From the NCBI GenBank assembly GCA_002418205.1, contig DIDP01000006.1, forward strand, positions 12,308 to 69,187: a stretch of 56,880 bases of DNA, in the 5' to 3' direction. This document shows positions 49,143 to 56,791 of this stretch, piece after piece. This DNA is from Anaerolineales bacterium UBA5797 (GTDB lineage Bacteria > Chloroflexota > Anaerolineae > Anaerolineales > Villigracilaceae). A program made the position numbers and the translations under genes. Within the stretch, counting starts at the first letter, position 1; each line of letters starts with the position of its first letter. Under the pieces are notes generated by a model that was not told where the DNA came from, searched no databases, and saw nothing but the letters and a program-made list of their open reading frames with translations.

Positions 49143-50053
49143 CTACCCTCCACGAGGTGGTCTCGGTCAATTGTACCTGAATAACTCTTCAATTGCGAAA
49201 GTCCCACCGCCAGGAAAATGATCACACAGCCCAAGATCTGAATCCCTGTGAGCAATTCGTTCAGCAACAGCCAGCCTGCGATCACAGCGAACACCGATTC
49301 CAGACTCAATAACAACGCCGCATCCGAAGGCGGTGTATGTCTCTGCGCCCAGACCTGCAGCGTATAACAAAGTCCCAGCGACATGACCGCTGTATAGATC
49401 ACCGCGCCCGCCAGCGGCCAGGTGAAGACCGGCTGTTCGACGAAGAGTCCCAGGACCAGATTCAGGAGTCCGCACACCAGCAACTGCCCCACCGAAAAGG
49501 ACATCGGCTCGAAGCGCGTTGCGAACTTCCCCAACACGACCACATGCACCGCCCAGAACAACGCGCCCGCCAGTTCCAACGCATCACCGCGCCGGACCTC
49601 GAGCCTGCCTCCCGTTGACAGGAAGAACGCGCCGACCACTGCCATCCCCACCGCGACGACCGACAGCCAGTGCGGACGCTCCCTCCATCCGAGGAACAGC
49701 ACAATGGGAACCAGCACCACATACAGACTTGTGATGAAGCCCGCGTTGCCTGCCGTGGTGTAAACGACGCCGACCTGTTGAAGCGCCGCCGCGACGAAGA
49801 GCAAAAAGCCCGCAATGACCATCCATTTGAATTGGTCGCGGTTCATGTAGGTCAGGCTTGCAGCCTGACTTACCCCATTAACCGTGCGAACCGTCCGCCA
49901 TGCAAACGGAATCACCACCAGCCCCGCCAGAATGTACCGCGCCCCATTGAACAGATACACGCTCCCCAACTGGCCCGCCACCCGCTGCGCCACAAACGCC
50001 GACCCCCAGATGACGGCGATGACGAAAAGAGTGATGTCTGCTTTCAGGCGCAT
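49139..50053 (-). CDS. EamA/DMT-family transporter
   Basis: 304 residues, ten predicted transmembrane helices in two EamA repeats (first ALFVIAVIWGSAFVAQRVAG, second ALFWAVHVVVLGKFA; the latter repeat ends with LLLSLESVFAVIAGWLLLNE). Family members export amino acids, nucleotides or drugs; substrate unknown. The ATG shares one base with the upstream stop (TAATG) and its stop overlaps the lipid kinase start, so translation is coupled on both sides. Confidence 0.92.
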   Translation of the reverse strand: MRLKADITLFVIAVIWGSAFVAQRVAGQLGSVYLFNGARYILAGLVVIPFAWRTVRTVNGVSQAASLTYMNRDQFKWMVIAGFLLFVAAALQQVGVVYTTAGNAGFITSLYVVLVPIVLFLGWRERPHWLSVVAVGMAVVGAFFLSTGGRLEVRRGDALELAGALFWAVHVVVLGKFATRFEPMSFSVGQLLVCGLLNLVLGLFVEQPVFTWPLAGAVIYTAVMSLGLCYTLQVWAQRHTPPSDAALLLSLESVFAVIAGWLLLNELLTGIQILGCVIIFLAVGLSQLKSYSGTIDRDHLVEGR

Positions 50054-50526
50054 TATCTCGATACCCCTTCAGGATACTTTGCTGGCAGGCGGCGCCGCGA
50101 CAAAAACCACCAGACAAGCCAGAAGAGAAATCCATCGAACGCGCTCGCCGCACCCACGACCAGAACTTCTCTGGCAACCCTGAGGAACTCTTGAATGGTG
50201 GAAGGATAATTTGGTCCCAACATGACGCGCGAGCCGACCCTGATGGGCATCACATCCATGAGGACACAATTGAAATTGAAGAACACTCTTTCGCCCGTGT
50301 AATTGTTGTAGCCAGAATCGCAAAAGAACGGCGGTTCGATCCAAATATCGGCGGATGCATTTGGCAGGAGGGCGGCGCGGATTTCCTGATAGGCTGACGG
50401 GTCACCGTAGCGCGTCACATTCAACTGATGAGTGAGCGTGCGTGCCCGTTGCCACTCCTGCGTGAGCAGCGGGTCGGAGGCGTCGAACAAATCCCCGGCC
50501 GGCATTTTTTCTTTTTCGCTCTTCAC
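50053..50526 (-). CDS. Truncated maltose O-acetyltransferase N-terminus joined to a membrane tail (chimera)
   Basis: 157 residues from a GTG start with GGAGG 5 bases upstream; the expected N-terminus VKSEKEKMPAGDLFDASDP fits Maa-type acetyltransferases. Residues to about 107 follow that family (YNNYTGERVFFNFNCVLMD, IRVGSRVMLGPN) but the left-handed hexapeptide repeats that should come next are missing. Instead, 50 residues (YPSTIQEFLRVAREVLVVG...) end in a Trp-rich transmembrane helix and SRRR anchor. The junction is near 50206. It looks like an internal deletion that fused two genes. The hexapeptide active-site His is absent, so acetyltransferase activity is unlikely. Confidence 0.7.
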   Translation of the reverse strand: MKSEKEKMPAGDLFDASDPLLTQEWQRARTLTHQLNVTRYGDPSAYQEIRAALLPNASADIWIEPPFFCDSGYNNYTGERVFFNFNCVLMDVMPIRVGSRVMLGPNYPSTIQEFLRVAREVLVVGAASAFDGFLFWLVWWFLSRRRLPAKYPEGVSR

Positions 50527-50579
50527 TTTAACCTCCATGGCATCGGCGGACAGATGCAGTATGCGGATGGGCTGACAGG

Positions 50580-51095
50580 TCAGCAATCGAATACGGACCA
50601 GCAGATGTCGTTCCGCAGCCGCTGATCGTCGAGCACGAGTTCGCGAATCCCATCCGGGAGTTGATCGCGCTGCCAGCGGCATTCGAGCCTCCCTGCACTC
50701 TCGCCCTCTCCTTCCCGCGCGGCAGCGCGGACAGCCTTGATCGCGTAAGCTGCCGCGCCAAGCTCGTGCGCAGCGACGTGTGCGACAACCGCGGCCTGAC
50801 CGGCAGCATACGCGGCATAACGAGCCGCTCCGCGCAGATCCCTTGCCGCCGCCATCGCATGCCCTCCCGCTGACCGGGACTGCGTCATCGTAATTTCACC
50901 TCGCGCCCAGGCGCGCGTCAATTCGACAGCTCGACGCGGACGCGCGTCATCGGGCCGCACTTCTTCGAACAGGTGCAACACATGCTGTGCGCAGTCGGCT
51001 GCCCAAATCGCAAGCAGGCGATGTCCGTCGTCCCGTAGGGTTCCACCGCGACGTTCAGTGACAAATCTGGGGTCGCGCTTTTTGGGTAATATCAT
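50580..51095 (-). CDS. Imm5-like putative immunity protein
   Basis: 171 residues, all-helical, Ala/Arg-rich. RLLAIWAADCAQHVLHLFEE, RPDDARPRRAVELTRAWARGEI, AARYAAYAAGQAAVVAHVAAHELGAAAYAIKAV follow the Imm5 domain pattern, described as immunity proteins of polymorphic toxins but often found without a toxin. No toxin gene lies next to it. Higher GC and Arg content than neighbours. It ends 54 bases before the truncated acetyltransferase on the same strand. Whether it is an immunity protein or a general stress protein of that fold is not decided by the sequence. Confidence 0.72.
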   Translation of the reverse strand: MILPKKRDPRFVTERRGGTLRDDGHRLLAIWAADCAQHVLHLFEEVRPDDARPRRAVELTRAWARGEITMTQSRSAGGHAMAAARDLRGAARYAAYAAGQAAVVAHVAAHELGAAAYAIKAVRAAAREGEGESAGRLECRWQRDQLPDGIRELVLDDQRLRNDICWSVFDC

Positions 51096-51153
51096 TCTTC
51101 AGTTCCCATAGGGATTTTCTGCCTGACGAGACGATTAAAAGACCATCCAGATT

Positions 51154-51768
51154 TCAGACCCGCAGCGAGCCGCGGAACCCCCTGCCAGCATAGAAGGAGG
51201 GCGCGCTGTTATGGAACACAAAAACATGACCGTAGCGGCGATCACAGAACAGTCCGCCGCCGAGTTTCCTGATATCTGCCGGGGTTTGTATCCAGCTCTC
51301 CGTTTTTGTGTCGAATTCCCCAAGTTTCTGCAGTTCCCGGTACTGGTCTTCGTTCAACAGCTCGACTCCCATGGCGGTTGCCAGATCGACAGCATTACCG
51401 GCTGGGTGGACTCCCTTCTTCACCCTTTCGTCCTGCCCTTTTCCATCGTAACAGATGCTCCTGCGGCCCGCCGGACTTTCTGCCGAGCAGTCGTAAAAAA
51501 TATATTCGCCCGTCTTCTTATCGTAACCGACGACATCCGGTTCGCCGCCCGTGCCTTCCATTGCATTCAGTGACGCAAGTTTTTCAGGCTGTGCCTGCAG
51601 TTTTGCCTGTATCCTGGACCACTCGAGATCCTTGTGACGGTCCATGTTTTTCTCGAAGCGAGCCTGCAAGGTCTTGAGTAGTTCATCGCGTTGATCCGGT
51701 GATAATTTCAAGCTTATCACGATCTTTGGAATGGGCTTGCCGCCGCCTTTCGATGATCCTTTTGCCAT
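51154..51768 (-). CDS. DUF4256 domain protein
   Basis: 204 residues from ATG 51768 (MAKGSSKGGG). Recognised from NMDRHKDLEWSRIQAKLQA, GGEPDVVGYDKKTGEYIFYD, CSAESPAGRRSICYDGKGQD, LQKLGEFDTKTESWIQTPAD and the final CDRRYGHVFVFHNSAPSFYA. These blocks are strongly conserved in the DUF4256 family, whose function is unknown. Soluble, no signal peptide. It stands alone: 58 bases to the Imm5-like gene downstream and over 300 to dinB upstream, with a TATAAT (51855-51860, minus) before it. Confidence 0.87.
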   Translation of the reverse strand: MAKGSSKGGGKPIPKIVISLKLSPDQRDELLKTLQARFEKNMDRHKDLEWSRIQAKLQAQPEKLASLNAMEGTGGEPDVVGYDKKTGEYIFYDCSAESPAGRRSICYDGKGQDERVKKGVHPAGNAVDLATAMGVELLNEDQYRELQKLGEFDTKTESWIQTPADIRKLGGGLFCDRRYGHVFVFHNSAPSFYAGRGFRGSLRV

Positions 51769-52110
51769 GAATTGTCTCCTTTTAAACAGACGCATCCGCC
51801 TGCAAAATCCTTCAAACCGTTTGGATGTTGGACGAAATGGGCAAGTTAAGGCAAATTATACCCTCCTGCCATGGCTCCCCTTCAACGCATAACCGAGAAG
51901 CACCCCGAAACACAGTGGAGGGGAAGGACTTCGCAAGTATTTTTGTTTCCAAAAGAAAATGCCCCGATGCTTTTGCCTCGCTCGGGGATTTTTTCATTCA
52001 ACTCTTGCAAAGCGCCCCTTTGGGGTTGACATTGCTGTTAATCGGTGAGCCGCATTACCGGAGTAGTGCGCCTGAAACCGTAATCAGCCTCGCCCCTCAT
52101 CGCATATCGA
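51769..52110. other. Intergenic region between DUF4256 and dinB-like genes
   Basis: About 340 bases with no credible gene. It contains a minus-strand TATAAT at 51855-51860 for DUF4256 and a hairpin terminator at 51962-51987. Nothing else was recognised; an open frame on the plus strand across it has no family character. Confidence 0.6.
51962..51987. terminator. Hairpin terminator downstream of the DinB-family gene
   Basis: CCCCGA (51962-51967) pairs with TCGGGG (51982-51987); ATTTTTT follows on plus and CATTTTCTTTT on minus, about 125 bases after the dinB-like stop. Confidence 0.6.
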
Positions 52111-52605
52111 TCAAATATCGAGGGGTTGCAGACCGTTCATCCCCAGTATCAACGAGATCTCACTGCCATGATGCAAATCATGTTCAAGCACGTGGTAGAT
52201 CACCCAACTGCGAGATACTTCAACAACCTGGCCATCCTCTGTTTCATCTGGGAAAGTTTTAGCACCGTCAGCAGGGGACCAGCGGTGAAGGCAGGACTCG
52301 ATAAATGCCCATGTTTCATCCAATCCACGTACTAATTCCACGGCACTGCGTTCTGGTGAATCAGGTTGACCCCACAACATATACTCGTTCATTAAGTTGT
52401 CCTGTTCCTGTAAAGTGCCGCTGAACCAACCTGCCCGGACCGATATAATGTGTTGCACCATCTGCCCCAACGGCCACATGCGGGGAGCCGGCTGCAGTGA
52501 CAGTTGCTCATTCGTTAGTGGAGCGATGCAGTCCTTTAGTCTCTTGTTATAGCCTGCCCAGTTCTCGTAAATTACACCTAAAGTCGATTGAGTGTCCTTT
52601 GGCAT
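52111..52605 (-). CDS. DinB-family protein
   Basis: 164 residues from ATG 52605 (MPKDTQSTLG) with GGAGAAA upstream. Four-helix DinB/YfiT fold: YNKRLKDCIAPLTNEQLSLQPAP, MWPLGQMVQHIISVRAGWF, ELVRGLDETWAFIESCLHRW, and VSRSWVIYHVLEHDLHHGSEI. The metal-binding His triad H in MVQHII and HDLHHG is intact. DinB relatives include bacillithiol- or mycothiol-dependent transferases; the thiol cannot be named from sequence. Adjacent to a VOC gene on the same strand. Confidence 0.88.
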   Translation of the reverse strand: MPKDTQSTLGVIYENWAGYNKRLKDCIAPLTNEQLSLQPAPRMWPLGQMVQHIISVRAGWFSGTLQEQDNLMNEYMLWGQPDSPERSAVELVRGLDETWAFIESCLHRWSPADGAKTFPDETEDGQVVEVSRSWVIYHVLEHDLHHGSEISLILGMNGLQPLDI

Positions 52606-52687
52606 TCGTTTCTCCTTTCCAATCAGTGTTCCCATTCAGGCGGGAAAATCTGGCGGCGCGCCATGCCTGATCAGATGTGTGTGTTTG

Positions 52688-53101
52688 CTACTTCGCGATC
52701 TCCCAGACATGACCGCCAGGATCGATAAAACTGGCGGTTCGCGGTCCCCAGGGTCGATCCATTGGACCATTTAGCAATTGCACACCGCGTGCGGTCAACT
52801 TCGCGCACATTGCATCTACATCATCCACCTCAACAGTGAAGACAAAGCGAGCTCCGGCTTCAGGGGTCGCCACTTTTCCTGGGGCAATGAGTTCTCCGGC
52901 AGCCGTAATCTTTAATAGGTTGACGAGCGTGTTTCCGAACTTGAAAACAGTCGAATCGTCATCTTCAAACACGACTGGCAGGCCAAAGACCTTCAGATAA
53001 AATTGCTTTGCCGCCTCCAAATCCTCGACAAACAATGTGATGGCCGCAATAGCCTTTGGCCAAGGACTCATTTCTGCAGCATTTCCTGTGGTTTTATCCA
53101 T
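52688..53101 (-). CDS. VOC-family protein (glyoxalase/bleomycin-resistance fold)
   Basis: 137 residues from ATG 53101 (MDKTTGNAAEM), two beta-alpha-beta-beta-beta repeats: AIAAITLFVEDLEAAKQFYL, FGLPVVFEDDDSTVFKFG, ARFVFTVEVDDVDAMCAKLT, GPRTASFIDPGGHVWEIAK. Metal-binding His/Glu positions (GHVWEI) are present only in the second repeat, which is common for dioxygenase- or lyase-like VOC members without known substrate. The reading frame stays open upstream, over the antisense of the hydrolase, but that part has no family character. Confidence 0.88.
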   Translation of the reverse strand: MDKTTGNAAEMSPWPKAIAAITLFVEDLEAAKQFYLKVFGLPVVFEDDDSTVFKFGNTLVNLLKITAAGELIAPGKVATPEAGARFVFTVEVDDVDAMCAKLTARGVQLLNGPMDRPWGPRTASFIDPGGHVWEIAK

Positions 53102-53151
53102 GAAAGCTCTCCTTTTCTCTGCATCATGAATTTTTTTTGCGGTCCAACAAT

Positions 53152-53165
53152 ACTGTCGAAAAACC
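53152..53165 (+). repeat. 14-bp direct repeat ACTGTCGAAAAACC, copy 1
   Basis: Identical to 55528-55541; the two bracket the AHL-lactonase-like gene together with the IS66 element. A ten-base part, GTCGAAAAAC, occurs inverted at 55406-55415. Possibly old element ends. Confidence 0.55.
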
Positions 53166-53201
53166 AGTTTTTCAGAGAGTTTTTCCTGTCCAAAGGTTGA
53201 T

Positions 53202-53867
53202 CTAGAGACCCGCATCTCGCGTCTCAGGTCGCCACGGTTCGTCCGTGTGCGTGAGCCAGACCAGCTCAGGGTCGAGCGCGAGCACCCGCAACTGGCCTTC
53301 GGTGTGCGGCTCATCGAGCTCGCCGAACCAGACTGCCACATCGCCACCGACAACGATTGGACGCCCGCCGGTCTCGACGACGACCATCTGCATCCCGGGT
53401 GTATGACCTGGCGCCGGGACGAGACGTAGTCCGGGAAGCAGTTCGAACTCGCCGTCGACCGGCACGTATCGCACGCCGGGAGCATCGACCCACTCGCGAA
53501 TAGTGTAGTCGTCCTTGCTGCGCGCGTCATCAAGTTCCTGGCGCTGAACGTAGGTCGGTTTGCCAGCGAAGAGGTGGTTGCCGCCACAGTGGTCGAAGTG
53601 CAGGTGTGTGTTGACGACGATATCAATGCTGGCGAGGTCGAAGCCCTCCTGCTTGTTCAGTGGATTGAGGCGGGGATCCATATCAGCCACCGCTGGGTGC
53701 CGTTCTGTCATGCCTGTGTCGACCAGTACACGCGCATCGGGACGGTCAATGACATGTACATAGACTGGCATCCGCTCTTCCTCGGCGAGCAAGTCGGCAA
53801 CGCGGAAAGGTGTGATGGTGATTTTCTTTTTCACGATGGTTCTACTTCGCTGAATAATAGAACACAT
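53202..53867 (-). CDS. Metallo-beta-lactamase-fold hydrolase (AHL-lactonase-like)
   Basis: 221 residues. Dinuclear zinc site HLHFDHCGG (His88, His90, Asp92, His93), third His in PAPGHTPGMQ, bridging Asp in VVGGDVAVWFG, last His in THTDEPW. With ARVLVDTGM and DPRLNPLNKQEGFDLASIDIV this is the AttM/AiiA group, which opens acyl-homoserine lactones, though other lactones are possible. Higher GC than its neighbours. The ATG at 53867 lies 16 bases from the IS66 end (53884), so its native promoter has been displaced. The core fold starts at residue 13, so a later GTG (53831) start is possible. Confidence 0.85.
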   Translation of the reverse strand: MCSIIQRSRTIVKKKITITPFRVADLLAEEERMPVYVHVIDRPDARVLVDTGMTERHPAVADMDPRLNPLNKQEGFDLASIDIVVNTHLHFDHCGGNHLFAGKPTYVQRQELDDARSKDDYTIREWVDAPGVRYVPVDGEFELLPGLRLVPAPGHTPGMQMVVVETGGRPIVVGGDVAVWFGELDEPHTEGQLRVLALDPELVWLTHTDEPWRPETRDAGL

Positions 53868-53875
53868 TTTCTATT

Positions 53876-53883
53876 CCGTCAAG
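53876..53883 (+). repeat. Target-site duplication, left copy (CCGTCAAG)
   Basis: Eight bases identical to 55477-55484, directly flanking the IS66 ends; eight bases is the normal duplication of this family. Confidence 0.85.
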
Positions 53884-55476
53884 GTACTTGTTTAGCGCTC
53901 AGAGATAGAAGAGATGGGCTGGTGCGCTGGAGACGGAGCAGCTGAGACCAAAGAGGATGGCGCTGCACCAAATTGTTGCAGTTGGACAAGATAATCCAGG
54001 ATTGGAATGGCATGTTGACGACAGGTCACCAACACACTCGCCAAAATAGCATGGGTCAATGCACCGCTGCGGTTGCGGTTACAACCGTTGGTCTTGCGCG
54101 TGATGACCGCAGGGCGCAACATGCGTTCCGCCAGATTGTTGGTGGCTTCCAACTCGTCGACATACAGGAAGCGCAGGAGGTGGGGACGGTGTTTCCGCAA
54201 GCGTTTGGCGAAGCGGGCATTGTCGCGATCCGAGAGGCGGCGGTGTGGCGCAATCAGGATATCCAAACGAGACTCCAGAGCCTGAGTACGCTGGTAAAAC
54301 GTGAAGGGATCCAGACGGGTCTTCTCAGCTTTCAACGCCAGAGCCTCCTGCAAGACAATCGTCACCTGGCGGGCAAAGTGCAGGGCCCGGCCACTCCTGC
54401 GCTCTTTCATCTCCTTCAAGTCTTTCAGCAGATGACCAACACATTTTTGTTTGAGCCACTCCTTCAGTTTCCGATCATCGTAAGCCAGATAACAGTCCGT
54501 GGTCAGAATGCCTTGGAACTCTTCCCCCAGGATATCGATCACCACCTCACTGCTGCGATTATCGCGGATGGCATACACGGTCACTTCCTGGTGGGTGAAG
54601 ACCCACAACCAGGCTGCCAGTGTCCCGATCCGCCAACCGGTCTCATCCGCATTGACCACACTGCACTGTCGGATTGCCTCCACCAGTTCGGCATACACGG
54701 GCTGGGCCGTACGCGCCAGCTTCTGATCCGCTTGACACCAGCCGCTTCTACTCACTTGCAGTCCAAAGGTGTCGTTGAGCACTTCACTGACCTTGCCGTA
54801 CGAGACACCCAGGCGATGCTTGAGATCGCCGCCAAGGCCTTCGCCCGTGGTCCCACCAGCACACCGGCGGCTCCCATGGCCAGCGAGGCCTGTTCCGGAT
54901 GCTGCGAACGAACTCGCTTGTGACACTCTGGACAGTAGCCGCTATAAGTCACAAAGCAAGTAGTTTTCACTTCCACCACCGGAATGTCCGTAACGACTGC
55001 TCTTGTTGGCGGATCGCTTGCAGATGTCCCCCGCACTCCGGACAGCCGTCCAGTTTTGCTTCTTTCGTTTCATGGATCTGCACCATCTGCGGCAGTTCAC
55101 GCCGAGCAAACTTGCCCTGTCCGCGCTTGCGTCCCGGCCGTCTCGGTTGCTCCACCCAGTGCCGCCGTGCGAACGGCGTCGCCTGACGCTTCCCCGCTCG
55201 TTCCAATTCTTCCACGCGTTCGCAACTCACTGTTTATTTGCTGCAAGCGCTCGATCTGCTTCTGCTGTTTCTGAATGATCAACAGCGCCTGCGCCAGTTG
55301 CTTTTCCAACTCAGCAATCCGTTGCTCCTTCGTATCCGCTTGCGGCTGTTTCTTGCGTTTTCTCATCACGTCCATCTTACAGGTTTCCACTCTTCTCGTA
55401 CAAGAGTTTTTCGACCTGTCTTTTTCAAGATGTTTGACCCTTTACGTTTTTTTACTTTTGAACGCTAAACAAGAAC
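53884..55476 (-). mobile_element. IS66-family insertion sequence (1593 bp)
   Basis: Terminal inverted repeats: left GTACTTGTTTAGCGCTCAGA, right (reverse complement) GTTCTTGTTTAGCGTTCAAA, 17 of 20 identical, starting GT as IS66 ends do. Bounded by an 8-bp duplication. It contains one frameshifted TnpC-type transposase on the minus strand; the accessory tnpA/tnpB genes of full IS66 elements are absent. The insertion sits just 5' of the AHL-lactonase-like gene. Confidence 0.9.
53892..55390 (-). pseudogene. IS66 transposase (TnpC-like), disrupted by frameshifts
   Basis: Four pieces in changing frames together make one IS66 transposase. 55390 to about 55210: Lys-rich start and leucine-zipper-like coiled coil (IAELEKQLAQALLIIQKQQK). 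About 55215-55010: RVEELERAGKRQATPFARR and zinc-type CPECGGHLQ. About 55005-54850: VVTDIPVVEVKTTCF, YCPECHKRV. 54860-53892: catalytic DDE domain (VVNADETGWRIG, ILTTDCYLAYDD, EATNNLAERMLRP). Single-base shifts occur near 55212, 55005 and 54855. Without frameshift repair no full transposase is made. Confidence 0.88.
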
Positions 55477-55484
55477 CCGTCAAG
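55477..55484 (+). repeat. Target-site duplication, right copy (CCGTCAAG)
   Basis: Matches 53876-53883 exactly and abuts the right inverted repeat of the IS66 element. Confidence 0.85.
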
Positions 55485-55527
55485 GCGAGAAAACCACCCT
55501 TTTCAGCTTGGTGATCCGCTCAACGAG

Positions 55528-55541
55528 ACTGTCGAAAAACC
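55528..55541 (+). repeat. 14-bp direct repeat ACTGTCGAAAAACC, copy 2
   Basis: Identical to 53152-53165. Lies in the otherwise gene-free 240 bases between the IS66 end and the radical SAM gene, where nothing else was recognised apart from a possible -10 (GATACAAT) shortly before the gene. Confidence 0.55.
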
Positions 55542-55726
55542 TGCTGCTTGAAAAAACTTCGTAAGTATCTCCCACAACAGGCTCAATAATCGCCAAAATG
55601 CTTTTCGGAAGATCATAAAACAAAGGTCCGGTGAATCCTCAGGGATGGAGTCCCAAAGCCTGGTCGCCTGCGCGGCGGGCAGGCGTGCGCCAAATGATAC
55701 AATGGGAGCAACTTACCGTTAACCCC

Positions 55727-56791
55727 ATGTACAACCCCGAAGAGATCCAGACCAACAAAGAGGAACTGCGCCAGGCGGTGCTGCACGCGCGCCCGTTCAA
55801 GCCGCTGTATGTCAAGTTCAAGGTCTTCTATGGCTGCAACCTCAAATGCGAGATGTGCAACCACTGGCGCGAGACCCGCGAACCGCCCGTGCCCGCCGAA
55901 CGCTTCAAGGAAGTCATCACCGAACTCGCCGAATTGGGGACGAAGAAGGTCCACCTCTCCGGCGGCGAACCGATGCTCAGACCGCAGATCCCTGACTTCG
56001 TGGAACATGCCTCCGCTTTGGGCATCAAAGTCACCATGACCACCAACGGCACATTGATCGACAAAGCCAAAGCCAAACGGCTGGCGGAGGGTGGACTGCG
56101 CGGCGTGAACATCTCCATCGATTCCCCCATCCGCAAGATGCACGAGAAGATCCGCGGCGTCGAAGGCTCGTTCAAAGCCACCACCAAAGCCGTGGAACTC
56201 TTCCGCCGCTACAAACACAAGGGGAAATTGACCGTCCGCATCAACACGGTCGTCAGCCGCACGAATTACCAGACGCTCGAAACGCTCCCCGACCTCGCCC
56301 ATGGGCTGGGCGCAGACGGTATCAACCTGATCCCCGTGGATGACCATTGCGGCGAGATTCTCTCGATGAGGAAGAAAGACATCGCCCTCTTCAACGCCGA
56401 GATCGCGCCGAGGATCGCCGAACGCGCCCTGTCATTGGGGCTGATCGTTTCGGATGAAGACGCATTCCCGTTTGGGCGCAGCGAGTCTGAGGTCCGCTTG
56501 GGACGCGCCGGCAGGTATGCGCTGGGCTATTATGATGAGCGTCCCTGTTACGCCTCGTGGACGCACAGCCTGATCGACTTCAATGGAAACGTCTACGTCT
56601 GCTGCATGACGCGCGAACGCATCCCGCCGCTGGGGAACATTCGAAAACAATCGTTCAAGGAGATTTGGGAAAGCGCCGCCTATCGCCACATCCGTTTAAA
56701 AATGCACCCGCCTGCGCTGGCGGCTTGCAGGCGGTGCGACGATTTCATCGAACAGAACAAAAACATCTGGGAGACGATCGGACCGTATTGA
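55727..56791 (+). CDS. Radical SAM protein with C-terminal SPASM-like domain
   Basis: 354 residues from ATG 55727. The 4Fe-4S motif YGCNLKCEMC (Cys37, Cys41, Cys44) with SAM-binding VHLSGGEPMLR and MTTNGTLID makes the radical SAM barrel. The C-terminal part has CYASWTHSLIDFNGNVYVCC and PPLGNIRKQSFKEIWES, ending CRRCDDF, a cysteine set typical of SPASM auxiliary clusters. Such enzymes modify peptides or small cofactors. No precursor peptide was recognised nearby. An ATG at 55694 is in frame but overlaps a GATACAAT -10-like element, so 55727 is preferred. The stop codon lies at the edge of a repeat. Confidence 0.88.
   Translation: MYNPEEIQTNKEELRQAVLHARPFKPLYVKFKVFYGCNLKCEMCNHWRETREPPVPAERFKEVITELAELGTKKVHLSGGEPMLRPQIPDFVEHASALGIKVTMTTNGTLIDKAKAKRLAEGGLRGVNISIDSPIRKMHEKIRGVEGSFKATTKAVELFRRYKHKGKLTVRINTVVSRTNYQTLETLPDLAHGLGADGINLIPVDDHCGEILSMRKKDIALFNAEIAPRIAERALSLGLIVSDEDAFPFGRSESEVRLGRAGRYALGYYDERPCYASWTHSLIDFNGNVYVCCMTRERIPPLGNIRKQSFKEIWESAAYRHIRLKMHPPALAACRRCDDFIEQNKNIWETIGPY

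Noticed and set aside
51825..52262. 145-codon open frame on the plus strand between DUF4256 and DinB genes
   Set aside because: Runs through a terminator hairpin into the antisense of the DinB gene; no recognisable protein character.
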